Shown here piece after piece: positions 19,289 to 28,217 of a stretch of 64,000 nucleotides of DNA (positions are counted from its first letter, which is position 1; every line of letters begins with the position of its first letter). The stretch comes from Cytophagales bacterium Alg240-R148. Lineage in GTDB: Bacteria > Bacteroidota > Bacteroidia > Cytophagales > Cyclobacteriaceae. Under the pieces are notes generated by a model, which did not search any database, was not told the origin of the DNA, and saw only the letters and a program-made list of their open reading frames with translations. The stretch spans positions 1,196,379 through 1,260,378 of the forward strand of contig LS999826.1 in assembly GCA_900537185.1 (NCBI GenBank), given 5' to 3'. The position numbers and the translations under genes are program-made.

Positions 19289-22200
19289 TTTTTTAATACT
19301 ATTGCTCCACTGATTGTAGCATGCCCATTGCCGGGATTAATAATGTAGAAATATGTGCCATTTGCTAACGCTCTCTGAGAAATTCCTTTGTTGGATTCTC
19401 CCTCCCATTTGACGGAACTGTTGTTGTACCCTGTTGCTTCATATACTAGATTATTCCACCTATCGTATAATTGTACCCTGTTATTTGGATAAAGTTCAAT
19501 GTTTTTAATTTTCCAAAAATCGTTATAATTGTCACCGTTCGGTGAAACACCCTCAAACACTTGGATGTTTTGATCTGATTCGCTTATAAATATGTTTACA
19601 ACAGCTTTATCACAAAGTTGGTCCGGTCTAAAATCGCAAAGCGTATATTCAAAATGGACTGTTCCCTCAAATGAAGTGGATGGCTGGTATTGAAAATTTC
19701 CATCTGATTGAATATGAAGGATTCCTTCCTTTGGAGGTTCAATTGAACCTATGTCAATATAAATGCTGTCGCCATCTGGGTCGCTATCATTCTCTAACAA
19801 ATTTCCAGTTAGAATTTCGGTGTTAGTAAAAATGAAATCGTCGTTTTGGGCAATTGGCGTGGTGTTGGGGCCAAGAACAGTTATGTTTACTCCAACAGAG
19901 TCGCACATAGATGGTAACCCATCGTCACAAACTTTCATTGAAATCAAATGTTTTCCCAAAGTATTTTTCTTAGGGATGTATTCCATTACCAACTCATCTG
20001 TTAATTCGGCATCAAATAAGCCTTGGTCGATGCTAGGCTGCAAGCTGTTCAAGTTGAGAATATCCCCTTCGCGATTGATGATGGTGAAATTTAATGAAAT
20101 GAATTGCTCCTCGAGGGCCAATAAATTCAACTCTTTTACATTTTGATTTTGATAGAGGATTATAGGAGCGGTGTTTAAAGGAAGCACTTTTATTTGTACG
20201 ATCGCAGTATCATACATAGTTGGGGTACCATTGTCAAATACAATTGCATTTAGAAATTCTAATCCGGAAAAATCATCATTTGGAGAGTAATTAATACAAG
20301 TTTTGTTTTGTGAATCAATATTGGCCGACCCATTAATTGGGTTAAATGTACCAGTTAATAATTCTAGTTCATCTCCATCAGGGTCTAGTATATCCAAACA
20401 AGCGTGGATAGGAGTACGCGCATAAGTTTCAAAAAAAACGGTGTCTGCATCTTGTTTATTAAAAAGTATTCTTGGTTTGTTATTAGTGTCAACAACTTCA
20501 ATTTCAATAATGACATTTTCACAAAGAGAAGGAATGCCATTGTCGCATACCTCTGCATATACATAAACAAGGCCTGAAAATGCAAACTGAGGTCGGTAAC
20601 GCATACAATATCCTGGGACATCGAGTTTGGTTATCTCGCCTTTTCCCTTTTGTAAATACAGCAAACTTAACATAACTTCATCCAAGTCATCATCATTGAC
20701 TTCAAAGCAAAAATCCACAGGTACATTTTCTAAAGTCGAAACCCTAATAGTGTCCAGTTTCATTCCGTTGTATAATATTTCCGGCTTTCTGTTTTCTGGT
20801 AATATGGCAATTGAAACGACAACGGAGTCGCACAAAGGGGTATCGTTGTCATCGCATACATAAACTCTTCGTATATCGGTGCCTAGAGAGTTGTTATCCG
20901 GAGTAAACAACATACAAAGGTCAGCTGTTCCAGGAAGTACTGTCCCGAAAGGTTGAATGGGTTTAATGTTTTGGATGTGTATGGGATCACCGTCAAAGTC
21001 AGATACTTCTAAACAATACTGAAAAGGAGTGTTTACAGGAGTTGTATAAAATAGAGAATCAACATCTTGCCCGTTTACTTGAATTTTGGGTGGGTTGTTT
21101 ATTGGCAATACCTCTATCCCTACTGCTAATGTGGTGCAGGCTTCAGGATTGCCATCATCACAGAGCTCATATGAGATCCAAGTCCATCCCTCGAAGTTGA
21201 TTTCTGGGTTATAAACAGAACATAACGCGCTATTCAAGGATATAGCACCAGCTCCTTGGTTAATTACAAAACTTTCAATTCTTACATCATCTCCGTCACG
21301 ATCTTCCGCATCAATGCAGAAACTGATAGGGGTACTGCGTTTGGTTTGAAAGTACAAGGTGTCTACAACAAGCCCATTAAGAAGCACCTCCGGCGGATTG
21401 TTTTCATTAAGGACGTTGATTTTGACAATAACCGAATCACAAAGAGAAGGGCTCACATCATCACAAACTGTTACTTTAAATAAGTCAGTTCCAGTAAAAT
21501 TTAAGGCAGGTTGGTAATTCAAACAAGGAAGTGTGCCAGAAAGTAAACCATTTGAATTTTCCAAATTGAGAACGGAATGAATGGCTAATGGGTCGTTGTC
21601 CAAGTCATTGGCTTCAATACAAACGGCTAATTCATTGTTTTTATTGACTTCAAAGTACAATGTGTCAGCAAGAATCACAGGTGGTCTGTTTACATCAATA
21701 ACTTCAAAAGACAAGGTGATGGAAGTACAAGCTTGAACTTCATTGTCGTCGCAAAGTATAATGTTGGCATATTCTTGGCCTACAAAATCCAAACTTGGTA
21801 AGTAATTAAAACATAAACCGGTATCAAATTGCAATGTTGAGGTTGAATTACCTAGCATACCTATGGCTTCAACAATAATGTTGTTGTTGTCTACATCTCG
21901 TACATCCAAACAGAAGTTAAGTGCTGCATTTTTTTCTGTTTTTAAAAATATTGAGTCAGTGGGCATGTCATTTATGTAAACAACTGGAGGGTCATTGACA
22001 GGTTCAATTGTTACCTCTACTATAAAGTCAATACACTGCGAAGGAATGCCATCGTCGCAAATAGATAGTTCAATGTATGCTAAACCATTATAATTTATGC
22101 TGGGTGTGAAATTGAGGCACAAATCAGACGTTTGCTCTACATGGCCATTTGAGTTTTGTACCTGAATTGATTCTATAAAAACAGTATTTGATTCAGCATC

Positions 22201-23832
22201 TTCGCTCATAAGGCAAAACGAAATTGGTACATCTTCTTTCGTAGATATAAATAGCGTATCCATCGAAGTGCCTACCGGGTCTACAATTATTGGTGGATCG
22301 TTTATTTCTTTGATTAGTATATTTCGTCGAACCGGTTGGCTTGTATTGGTTCCATCGTATACTGTAAAAACGACTTCTCTAATTTCCAAGCTTGGGTTTT
22401 CACTTGTGTTGTGGAATGTAAGTGTTTTAAATATAGCACTGTACTCTTCCGTAGTGGCTTCACCAGATAATTCAAGCCGGCCTTCAACTGAATTAAAATT
22501 AAGATCAATATTGGTAGTGTTAGTACCAGCTAAAAAGTCAAATCCAGTTTCATAATTGGAAGATATATTAACAGTTGCAGACAATAAATTTGAGTTGTCA
22601 TCGGTTATTTCAAAATCTTCCGCAATAAGAATCGGGGGGGTGTTTTCAACATAAGTTAAAGAAAGAAAAGACCCATTTATTATTGGTTTTTGATTTGGGG
22701 ATACAATGGCAAAACTTAAGCCTGCATCATTTTGACCAGAAGCGCACTTGCCATCAATAATTGCATTTACGACAATGCTGTCTCCAAAATTTAAGGGGTT
22801 GTTGAAAAAATTACTGTTCCAATTTCCGTTTAAATCGGCTGTAACTAGGTCACTTTGAAGAAAAGTGCCACCCTGGCTGTAAAGGTTCATGATGATATCG
22901 GCTTCTGGCTCTGATGTACCCGATATCATATCATCCCCAACCAATACTGGTAAATTAATATTGGGTTTATCTGTTACTCCTTCAGGGAAACCTTCACATG
23001 TCTCGCAAAGGTCTGCAACCTCAGATGAGCACTGGTTCTCAATTAAATCTAATATGGCACATTCATAACATCCGTCGTATAAAGTGTCGTCAACACCTCC
23101 TATGTCGCTAATGGCACCTCCAAGAGCACATGTGGCAGATATGTTGGTCACAGCAGCATATCTTAATTTGGTGTTCAAAGAAATATTGAAAAACTGGACC
23201 AAATCCGAAAAAGGTATATAAAAGTCAATGAAATAGTCTTCGTTGTTACAGCTTTCAATGGAGGAGGTAGATTTTTGTTGGTGTGTAGAAATTGGATATT
23301 CTATGAGTGGAGAGGGGCATTTGTCCTGTCCTTCGATATCGTAGATGTATACTCCGAAATTTTGAATTAATGTTACTTCAATTTCAAAACCTGGATTGAT
23401 TGAGTTTGCATTTGGATCTGAATTTCCAATCCATTCATCCGAGTCAATTAACACAGAATAAGACTGAACCGATGGCTTATTGCCTGCTACTCTAAATCTA
23501 AAGATTAAATTATTGGAGTTGTCAAGTCCTGCATATACTGCGAAACCATTTGCATCTAAAGCTAAATCGGAAACACCACATGGTTGTCCGTTTTGATTGT
23601 CTTTCAAAGTTTCCCCATCTCCGAAAATTGGAATACCGAACATAGTGATTTCAAATTCGTCTACATCGTACCCGTCGCCCGAAAATCCAGTATTCGTCGT
23701 AGAAACAAACCCATCTTGGTTTGGATCTAGTACATTATTGCCTAATTCAATTATATTTCCCTGTTGTGCGAAAGCAACAAAGGGGAAAAGGGTATAAAAG
23801 GCAAAAGTCCATATATATAAATTATTGTGCAT
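19285..23832 (-). CDS. Giant surface adhesin-like protein with Cys-rich repeats and a T9SS type B (gliding motility-associated) C-terminal domain
   Basis: This 1515-residue exported protein starts with a signal peptide (VAFAQQG). An N-terminal region of about 300 residues holds CxxC pairs. Then come seven cadherin/Ig-like repeats of about 100 residues beginning N(D/N)PP, plus two diverged ones. Most repeats carry four cysteines at fixed places (FC, LC, CDD, LC) and a D-x-D-x-D type stretch that could bind calcium. The last ~85 residues (VFEGVSPNGDNYNDFW ... NGTYFYII) are a type B sorting domain of the gliding motility-associated family. The protein is probably anchored at the surface and used for adhesion or gliding. 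It heads the cassette with the SprF-like and OmpA-like genes. Confidence 0.92.
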   Translation of the reverse strand: MHNNLYIWTFAFYTLFPFVAFAQQGNIIELGNNVLDPNQDGFVSTTNTGFSGDGYDVDEFEITMFGIPIFGDGETLKDNQNGQPCGVSDLALDANGFAVYAGLDNSNNLIFRFRVAGNKPSVQSYSVLIDSDEWIGNSDPNANSINPGFEIEVTLIQNFGVYIYDIEGQDKCPSPLIEYPISTHQQKSTSSIESCNNEDYFIDFYIPFSDLVQFFNISLNTKLRYAAVTNISATCALGGAISDIGGVDDTLYDGCYECAILDLIENQCSSEVADLCETCEGFPEGVTDKPNINLPVLVGDDMISGTSEPEADIIMNLYSQGGTFLQSDLVTADLNGNWNSNFFNNPLNFGDSIVVNAIIDGKCASGQNDAGLSFAIVSPNQKPIINGSFLSLTYVENTPPILIAEDFEITDDNSNLLSATVNISSNYETGFDFLAGTNTTNIDLNFNSVEGRLELSGEATTEEYSAIFKTLTFHNTSENPSLEIREVVFTVYDGTNTSQPVRRNILIKEINDPPIIVDPVGTSMDTLFISTKEDVPISFCLMSEDAESNTVFIESIQVQNSNGHVEQTSDLCLNFTPSINYNGLAYIELSICDDGIPSQCIDFIVEVTIEPVNDPPVVYINDMPTDSIFLKTEKNAALNFCLDVRDVDNNNIIVEAIGMLGNSTSTLQFDTGLCFNYLPSLDFVGQEYANIILCDDNEVQACTSITLSFEVIDVNRPPVILADTLYFEVNKNNELAVCIEANDLDNDPLAIHSVLNLENSNGLLSGTLPCLNYQPALNFTGTDLFKVTVCDDVSPSLCDSVIVKINVLNENNPPEVLLNGLVVDTLYFQTKRSTPISFCIDAEDRDGDDVRIESFVINQGAGAISLNSALCSVYNPEINFEGWTWISYELCDDGNPEACTTLAVGIEVLPINNPPKIQVNGQDVDSLFYTTPVNTPFQYCLEVSDFDGDPIHIQNIKPIQPFGTVLPGTADLCMLFTPDNNSLGTDIRRVYVCDDNDTPLCDSVVVSIAILPENRKPEILYNGMKLDTIRVSTLENVPVDFCFEVNDDDLDEVMLSLLYLQKGKGEITKLDVPGYCMRYRPQFAFSGLVYVYAEVCDNGIPSLCENVIIEIEVVDTNNKPRILFNKQDADTVFFETYARTPIHACLDILDPDGDELELLTGTFNPINGSANIDSQNKTCINYSPNDDFSGLEFLNAIVFDNGTPTMYDTAIVQIKVLPLNTAPIILYQNQNVKELNLLALEEQFISLNFTIINREGDILNLNSLQPSIDQGLFDAELTDELVMEYIPKKNTLGKHLISMKVCDDGLPSMCDSVGVNITVLGPNTTPIAQNDDFIFTNTEILTGNLLENDSDPDGDSIYIDIGSIEPPKEGILHIQSDGNFQYQPSTSFEGTVHFEYTLCDFRPDQLCDKAVVNIFISESDQNIQVFEGVSPNGDNYNDFWKIKNIELYPNNRVQLYDRWNNLVYEATGYNNSSVKWEGESNKGISQRALANGTYFYIINPGNGHATISGAIVLKK

Positions 23833-24021
23833 GGCATATAATTTAATATTGGATATAGTATGCTTTTAATGGAGCTTTAAATGCTCTAGGAGTCTGTTGG
23901 CTAGTATAAATATAGTGAAATATCTGTTATATTCAAGCTTAAACGTTAATATATTTGTGTAAAATATATGTTTGTTGGTATTTATTTTAGTTGGTACTGC
24001 GTATAAAAATTTGCGACAAAA

Positions 24022-24054
24022 GTTGAATTCCAATAGAATCAAGCTGTATCTTTG
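24022..24054 (+). promoter_or_regulatory. Probable promoter for the SUI1 gene
   Basis: TATCTTTG at 24047-24054 matches TAnnTTTG exactly, and GTTG at 24022-24025 gives a 21-base spacer. The expected transcript start leaves a leader of about 14 bases. The rest of 23833-24074 should also hold the divergent adhesin promoter, but no clear match was found. Confidence 0.45.
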
Positions 24055-24074
24055 TAGAATAAAAAAAGCGGACC

Positions 24075-24428
24075 ATGAGTAAAAAGAACAAAGAAAACGA
24101 CTGGAAAGACAGATTGGGTGTAGTGTTTTCTACAAGTGATGACTACAATTTTGACTACGATTCAGAAAATGAAGAGGCCACTTTGCCTCCCAATGCACAA
24201 TGTTTGTATGTAAGGTTAGAGAAGAAAGGGCGTGGTGGCAAGCAAGTTACTATCATTGAGGAGTTTGTGGGTACCGAGGAAGACCTCAAAACACTGGGCA
24301 AATTGTTGAAAACTAAATGTGGGGTGGGTGGTACTTCAAAAGACGGGGAAATTGTTCTTCAGGGTGATTTTAGAAAGAAAATAGGAGAGATTCTTAGAAA
24401 AGAGGGGTACAAAGTTAAAGGCGTTTAA
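24075..24428 (+). CDS. SUI1/YciH-family translation factor
   Basis: This 117-residue cytoplasmic protein belongs to the eIF1/SUI1 fold family. The core motif region GRGGKQVTIIEEFVG is followed by LKTKCGVGGTSKDGEIVLQG and KIGEILRKEGYKVKG, as in bacterial YciH. Archaeal and eukaryotic homologues monitor start-codon selection. Bacterial YciH binds the small ribosomal subunit, but its role is less certain. The gene is monocistronic in appearance, diverging from the adhesin operon, and a membrane barrel gene follows after about 110 bases. Confidence 0.93.
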   Translation: MSKKNKENDWKDRLGVVFSTSDDYNFDYDSENEEATLPPNAQCLYVRLEKKGRGGKQVTIIEEFVGTEEDLKTLGKLLKTKCGVGGTSKDGEIVLQGDFRKKIGEILRKEGYKVKGV

Positions 24429-24542
24429 TGCTCGAGTTTTGCTTTTTTCTTATAGATGTACTCTTTTCAAGTATTGGGGATAAAATAGGCGGTTACAGCT
24501 GGTTTAATTTGGATATCAATACCAAACACCAGATAATCTAAT

Positions 24543-25430
24543 ATGAACAAAGTACTCTTTTTAATCCTCCTAGTTTTTTCGACTGTTACCATTTCTAGAG
24601 CCCAGATTCGCTTGGGGGTAACCACTGGTATGAATACCACTATTGTTCTGGACAAAGGCTTGACAGAAGATCCAAGGTATAATTCTCAATTGGACTACAA
24701 TTTTGTGCCAATAGGGTTCTCTTTTGGAGCCGATATTTCAAAAGGATTTGGAATTCAGTTGGAAGGGATTTTTGCAACACAAGAAAAAATATACGAAGTA
24801 TTGGATATTGCAGAACAAGTTGTGGGCCAACGCAAGCTGGACATGGACTATGTTCAGATTCCTTTGATGTTTAAATTCATGAGTTCAACCAATGCCAGAA
24901 CCAGGGGCAACTTTTCTCTAGGACCGCAGCTATCCATTTTAAATGGAGGCGCAGAAACCATACAATACATACAATCCAACCAGACTTTTCCAGAAGGCAC
25001 GCCGATTTCAATGAATGCAGATGGTACGTATACCATTCATGATTTGAACAATAATATGGTCATCAACAACGCTACCCAAAACAGCGATGGTTCTTATACA
25101 GTTCCTCAAACCAATGGCCCCCACACCATTTTTAGTTCGGAAGCGCAAAATGAAGTACAAAAATTCAAAGACAAAGCGTTTCAAATAGCAGGATCTTTTG
25201 GGATGGACATTGATGTTGGAAAATACCTGTCCTTGTCTGCTGTAATAAGGGCGAGTTACAACGTAACAGACCAAAGAAATGACGATTTTATAAAAGCATT
25301 GGAATCAAGTGACTTGGATGCTTTCTTTTCAAAAAGAGCAGATTTAATAGTTGGTGCTCAAATTGGTTTAAATTTTGTATTTGGCGGCAATCGCTATTTC
25401 AATGCCAACGGAGGTAAAATTAAAGAATAA
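24543..25430 (+). CDS. PorT-like outer-membrane beta-barrel protein
   Basis: This 295-residue protein has a signal peptide (TVTISRAQ). Alternating beta strands include SFGADISKGFGIQLEG and YVQIPLMFKFMSS, the latter being the typical core of PorT-like barrels of Bacteroidota. A longer polar insert at about 130-210 probably forms an extracellular loop. The C-terminus ends in QIGLNFVFGGNRYF, a membrane strand. The function is not specified by the sequence. These barrels are common and are not reliably linked to type IX secretion. Confidence 0.85.
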   Translation: MNKVLFLILLVFSTVTISRAQIRLGVTTGMNTTIVLDKGLTEDPRYNSQLDYNFVPIGFSFGADISKGFGIQLEGIFATQEKIYEVLDIAEQVVGQRKLDMDYVQIPLMFKFMSSTNARTRGNFSLGPQLSILNGGAETIQYIQSNQTFPEGTPISMNADGTYTIHDLNNNMVINNATQNSDGSYTVPQTNGPHTIFSSEAQNEVQKFKDKAFQIAGSFGMDIDVGKYLSLSAVIRASYNVTDQRNDDFIKALESSDLDAFFSKRADLIVGAQIGLNFVFGGNRYFNANGGKIKE

Positions 25431-25456
25431 CCGTTAAATAAACATAGATAGATGGG

Positions 25457-25480
25457 AGGGAAGCAAGTTATTGTTTCCCT
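25457..25480. terminator. Bidirectional terminator between barrel and helicase genes
   Basis: AGGGAAGCAA pairs with TTGTTTCCCT (10 bp, one wobble) around a GTTA loop, followed by a T-run that overlaps the helicase stop codon. Confidence 0.75.
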
Positions 25481-28213
25481 TTATTTTTTCAATATTTTTA
25501 ATATGCCGCTTTTTGTAATGGTTGGCTCAAAATGCCAGTTTGAGTAGGGCAAAGGCAATACTTTTACGCCAGCCCGGTTAAGAATTTCGTACTCATGCAA
25601 GCTGTAGGCTTTGTAAAAAGCACCTGGATAGCCAATGAGATCAATTCCAATGTGTTGTCCATTATACTCTATTAAAAAGTCAAGTTGGATGTGGGCAATG
25701 GTATAATCTAGTTTGATGTTTACAAGACCATTGGCGACTAAAAACAATTCTACCTCTTTAGAAAATTGGTCATGAGCATCTTTTTGTTCCTTATGGAATT
25801 TGAATTCATGCTGTTCAATAAATTCGAAGTAATTCCTTAAATTCTTGCCTTTAGGCATGTTGTTAATATCAAAGGATATGAAATGCTTAGATTTGGACTT
25901 AGCTCTTGTAACACTAACATTAAAAACTTCAGTTTTGTTAAGGTATTGGTGAATGGAACCATGGGTTTGATTGTCTAACACCCAAGACAACAACATGATT
26001 TCTTTTTCATCCCCTTGAAAACTGTATGGACTGCCTACCTTTATTCGGTGTTTTTCAATGTTATGACTTTTTAATTCTTTGTCCAAAAGGGCTTGGATAT
26101 AGTCAACTTGAGAAGAAAATGGGCTTAAGATACCAATGGATTGGCAAATTCTTTCAGGAACTGTTTTCTGACTTTCAATGATGGATTGCACTTCTTTTAA
26201 TAGCAATTCTGCCTCTTCTTCGTTGTGTCCTTTTTTGTTTCTGTTTCCCGCAGACTTTATTATTTGGTTGCCATTGATCTTATGGTGGGGCAAACCCTTC
26301 ATTACTTTTAAATCTCCGTTGTAAAAGAATTTATTACTAAATCCAATGATAGAATCGTTGCTTCTAAAATGTTCATTTAGAAAAGTCAACTGATGTTGGT
26401 TGTTGATTTTATGGAAATAAATATCAAATAGGCTACTCTCGCGATAATTGCCATAAGTGCTATCTAAATCATCGGGAAATTGGTGTTTCTTTTGTAAACG
26501 CTGTATTTGATTCATGCTCAAAAAAGAATAATGTGTAAGTTGTTTGTTATCCCCTACAACAACTATTTTTTTTGCTCGATGCATGGCCGGAAGACTTGTT
26601 GCTAAATCGGCCTGTGAAGCTTCGTCTATAATCAGAACATCAAACAATTCAGCTTTTAACGGCAATACTTTGTACAAGTCCTTAAAGTTGCAAAGCCAAA
26701 TGGGGAGTGCTTTGAAAATCTTATCGAATTGGATACTATCGAATAATTCGGCCTGGCTTTTTAAAGTTCTGGCCTTTATGGCTTTCAGAAATAAACTGAA
26801 ATATTTCCGGTTGTAAAAAAGAGTTTTGGCCAATTGGTATTCAAACAAGGCATTAACATAGTTTTTTAAACTGTCAATGTATGCGGTTTGTTTGTCATAA
26901 AATTGATCTACCAGGTCCCAATGGGCTGTTTGCATGCTGTTGAGAAAAGAATAGTACTTGCTTAATAAGGAGTTGAAAAAACCAGCGTCTTTTTGGGAAT
27001 GGAACAAGTGCTCTCCCCATTTTAAATCATCTGCTACTTGCAAATGAAACTGATCAGAAAGTTGTTGCAGCTTGGATTCAAAGGCAATTAATTGGCTTTC
27101 TTGTAGGTTTAGTTCGCGGGATAAATCATCGGGTTGTCTTTTGTAATTTCTAAGGAAAATTTGGAGTTTGTTTTTAAGAGCGGGTAAGTAGTCGCTTTTG
27201 CCTGCCCTTACAGTTACTCCTTTTACACCCAGTTCATTTTCAATTTTATCATTGACTACATCTACGGCTTCATCTGTTTTACAAACTATCAAAACGGATT
27301 TTCCCTTGTTCATTAAATCTACTGCCATAGAGGCAATTGTATACGATTTTCCAGTGCCAGGAGGTCCGAATATCAAAGATTCCTGGAATTGGTGGACATT
27401 GAAAATGGCAGATTTTTGAGCCTTGCTCAGTACCGAAGGAATTCTAATAGGAATTTTATCTGCAATGGGTCGGTTGTCTGAAAAGGCTGCATCAAAATAA
27501 TGTTTGATAACAGACGAAGTTTTCTTAAGTCCGGCCATTTGCTCCAGTTCACTCATGATACCCAATGTGGCAGATGAATGCCTTAAAACACCAAATCCAG
27601 CAGCACTTAAAACATTGAAATTTTCGAGTTTTTTTCGCTGTGCTTTTTTAATTGCACTTTCCTCAAGAAAAGAAGGATAGAGCAGCATTTCTTCTGTATC
27701 GATGCCTTGTAGTTTTTCTTCAATAAATTCCTTCAGAATCCCCATTTTACCAAAGTCCATTGGACCTGGTTCAATAGCGTCCATGATATCAGAAATATCG
27801 CCAACACCTTCCTTTTTGAAACGTTCTAAAAATGGCAAGTTGAAAGCCATCAAACGGGTATCTATTTGTATGAAATAATCATGGTTTTTTTCAATAATTT
27901 CTGCTGGATACAGAATTAAAGGAGCGCATATGGACCTTCGTTTGCCTCCAAAACTAGAAGACTTACCAACGCAAAAAAATGCCATGGCATAAAGGTTTTT
28001 TTCTTTGCTGTATTCCTTTAGATTGGCAACCACCTCTGAAGCTATTTCTGAATTAATAGGAACCATAGGCAAATGGGCATTAAAAAGTTCATCACTGCCC
28101 TCCAACACCCATCTGTTTTCTACTTTCTTGGAATAAAAATTGGATACTGCAAAAGCCCGGTTGTCCGCTTCGAAACAATCTTTGTAATATTTAAAAAGCT
28201 TTCCGTACTGCAT
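25481..28213 (-). CDS. Superfamily 1 (Upf1/Dna2-like) helicase with a C-terminal nuclease-like domain
   Basis: This 910-residue cytoplasmic protein has Walker A GPPGTGKS near 283-290 and Walker B/motif II IIDEASQAD near 534. Motif III is VVGDNKQLTHY, and motif VI is NVSVTRAKSK near 769. The N-terminal ~250 residues are unassigned. The last ~100 residues (LDFLIEYNGQHIGIDLIG, ILNRAGVKVLPLPYSNW) resemble the Vsr/DUF559 restriction-endonuclease fold, though a catalytic Lys after the second acid is not evident. The gene starts 4 bases after the FAD protein stop, at the end of the polyamine-type operon. Such helicase-nuclease fusions act in DNA repair or phage defence. Which applies here is unknown. 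Confidence 0.85.
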   Translation of the reverse strand: MQYGKLFKYYKDCFEADNRAFAVSNFYSKKVENRWVLEGSDELFNAHLPMVPINSEIASEVVANLKEYSKEKNLYAMAFFCVGKSSSFGGKRRSICAPLILYPAEIIEKNHDYFIQIDTRLMAFNLPFLERFKKEGVGDISDIMDAIEPGPMDFGKMGILKEFIEEKLQGIDTEEMLLYPSFLEESAIKKAQRKKLENFNVLSAAGFGVLRHSSATLGIMSELEQMAGLKKTSSVIKHYFDAAFSDNRPIADKIPIRIPSVLSKAQKSAIFNVHQFQESLIFGPPGTGKSYTIASMAVDLMNKGKSVLIVCKTDEAVDVVNDKIENELGVKGVTVRAGKSDYLPALKNKLQIFLRNYKRQPDDLSRELNLQESQLIAFESKLQQLSDQFHLQVADDLKWGEHLFHSQKDAGFFNSLLSKYYSFLNSMQTAHWDLVDQFYDKQTAYIDSLKNYVNALFEYQLAKTLFYNRKYFSLFLKAIKARTLKSQAELFDSIQFDKIFKALPIWLCNFKDLYKVLPLKAELFDVLIIDEASQADLATSLPAMHRAKKIVVVGDNKQLTHYSFLSMNQIQRLQKKHQFPDDLDSTYGNYRESSLFDIYFHKINNQHQLTFLNEHFRSNDSIIGFSNKFFYNGDLKVMKGLPHHKINGNQIIKSAGNRNKKGHNEEEAELLLKEVQSIIESQKTVPERICQSIGILSPFSSQVDYIQALLDKELKSHNIEKHRIKVGSPYSFQGDEKEIMLLSWVLDNQTHGSIHQYLNKTEVFNVSVTRAKSKSKHFISFDINNMPKGKNLRNYFEFIEQHEFKFHKEQKDAHDQFSKEVELFLVANGLVNIKLDYTIAHIQLDFLIEYNGQHIGIDLIGYPGAFYKAYSLHEYEILNRAGVKVLPLPYSNWHFEPTITKSGILKILKK

Positions 28214-28217
28214 GAAC

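Noticed and set aside
19500-22320. Repeats in the adhesin gene as an array of non-coding repeats
   Set aside because: Period and spacing match ~100-residue protein domains in one intact frame.
25481-28213. A defence island around the SF1 helicase
   Set aside because: No restriction, toxin, retron, CBASS-type or other defence genes are adjacent. The gene is tied to the polyamine-type operon.
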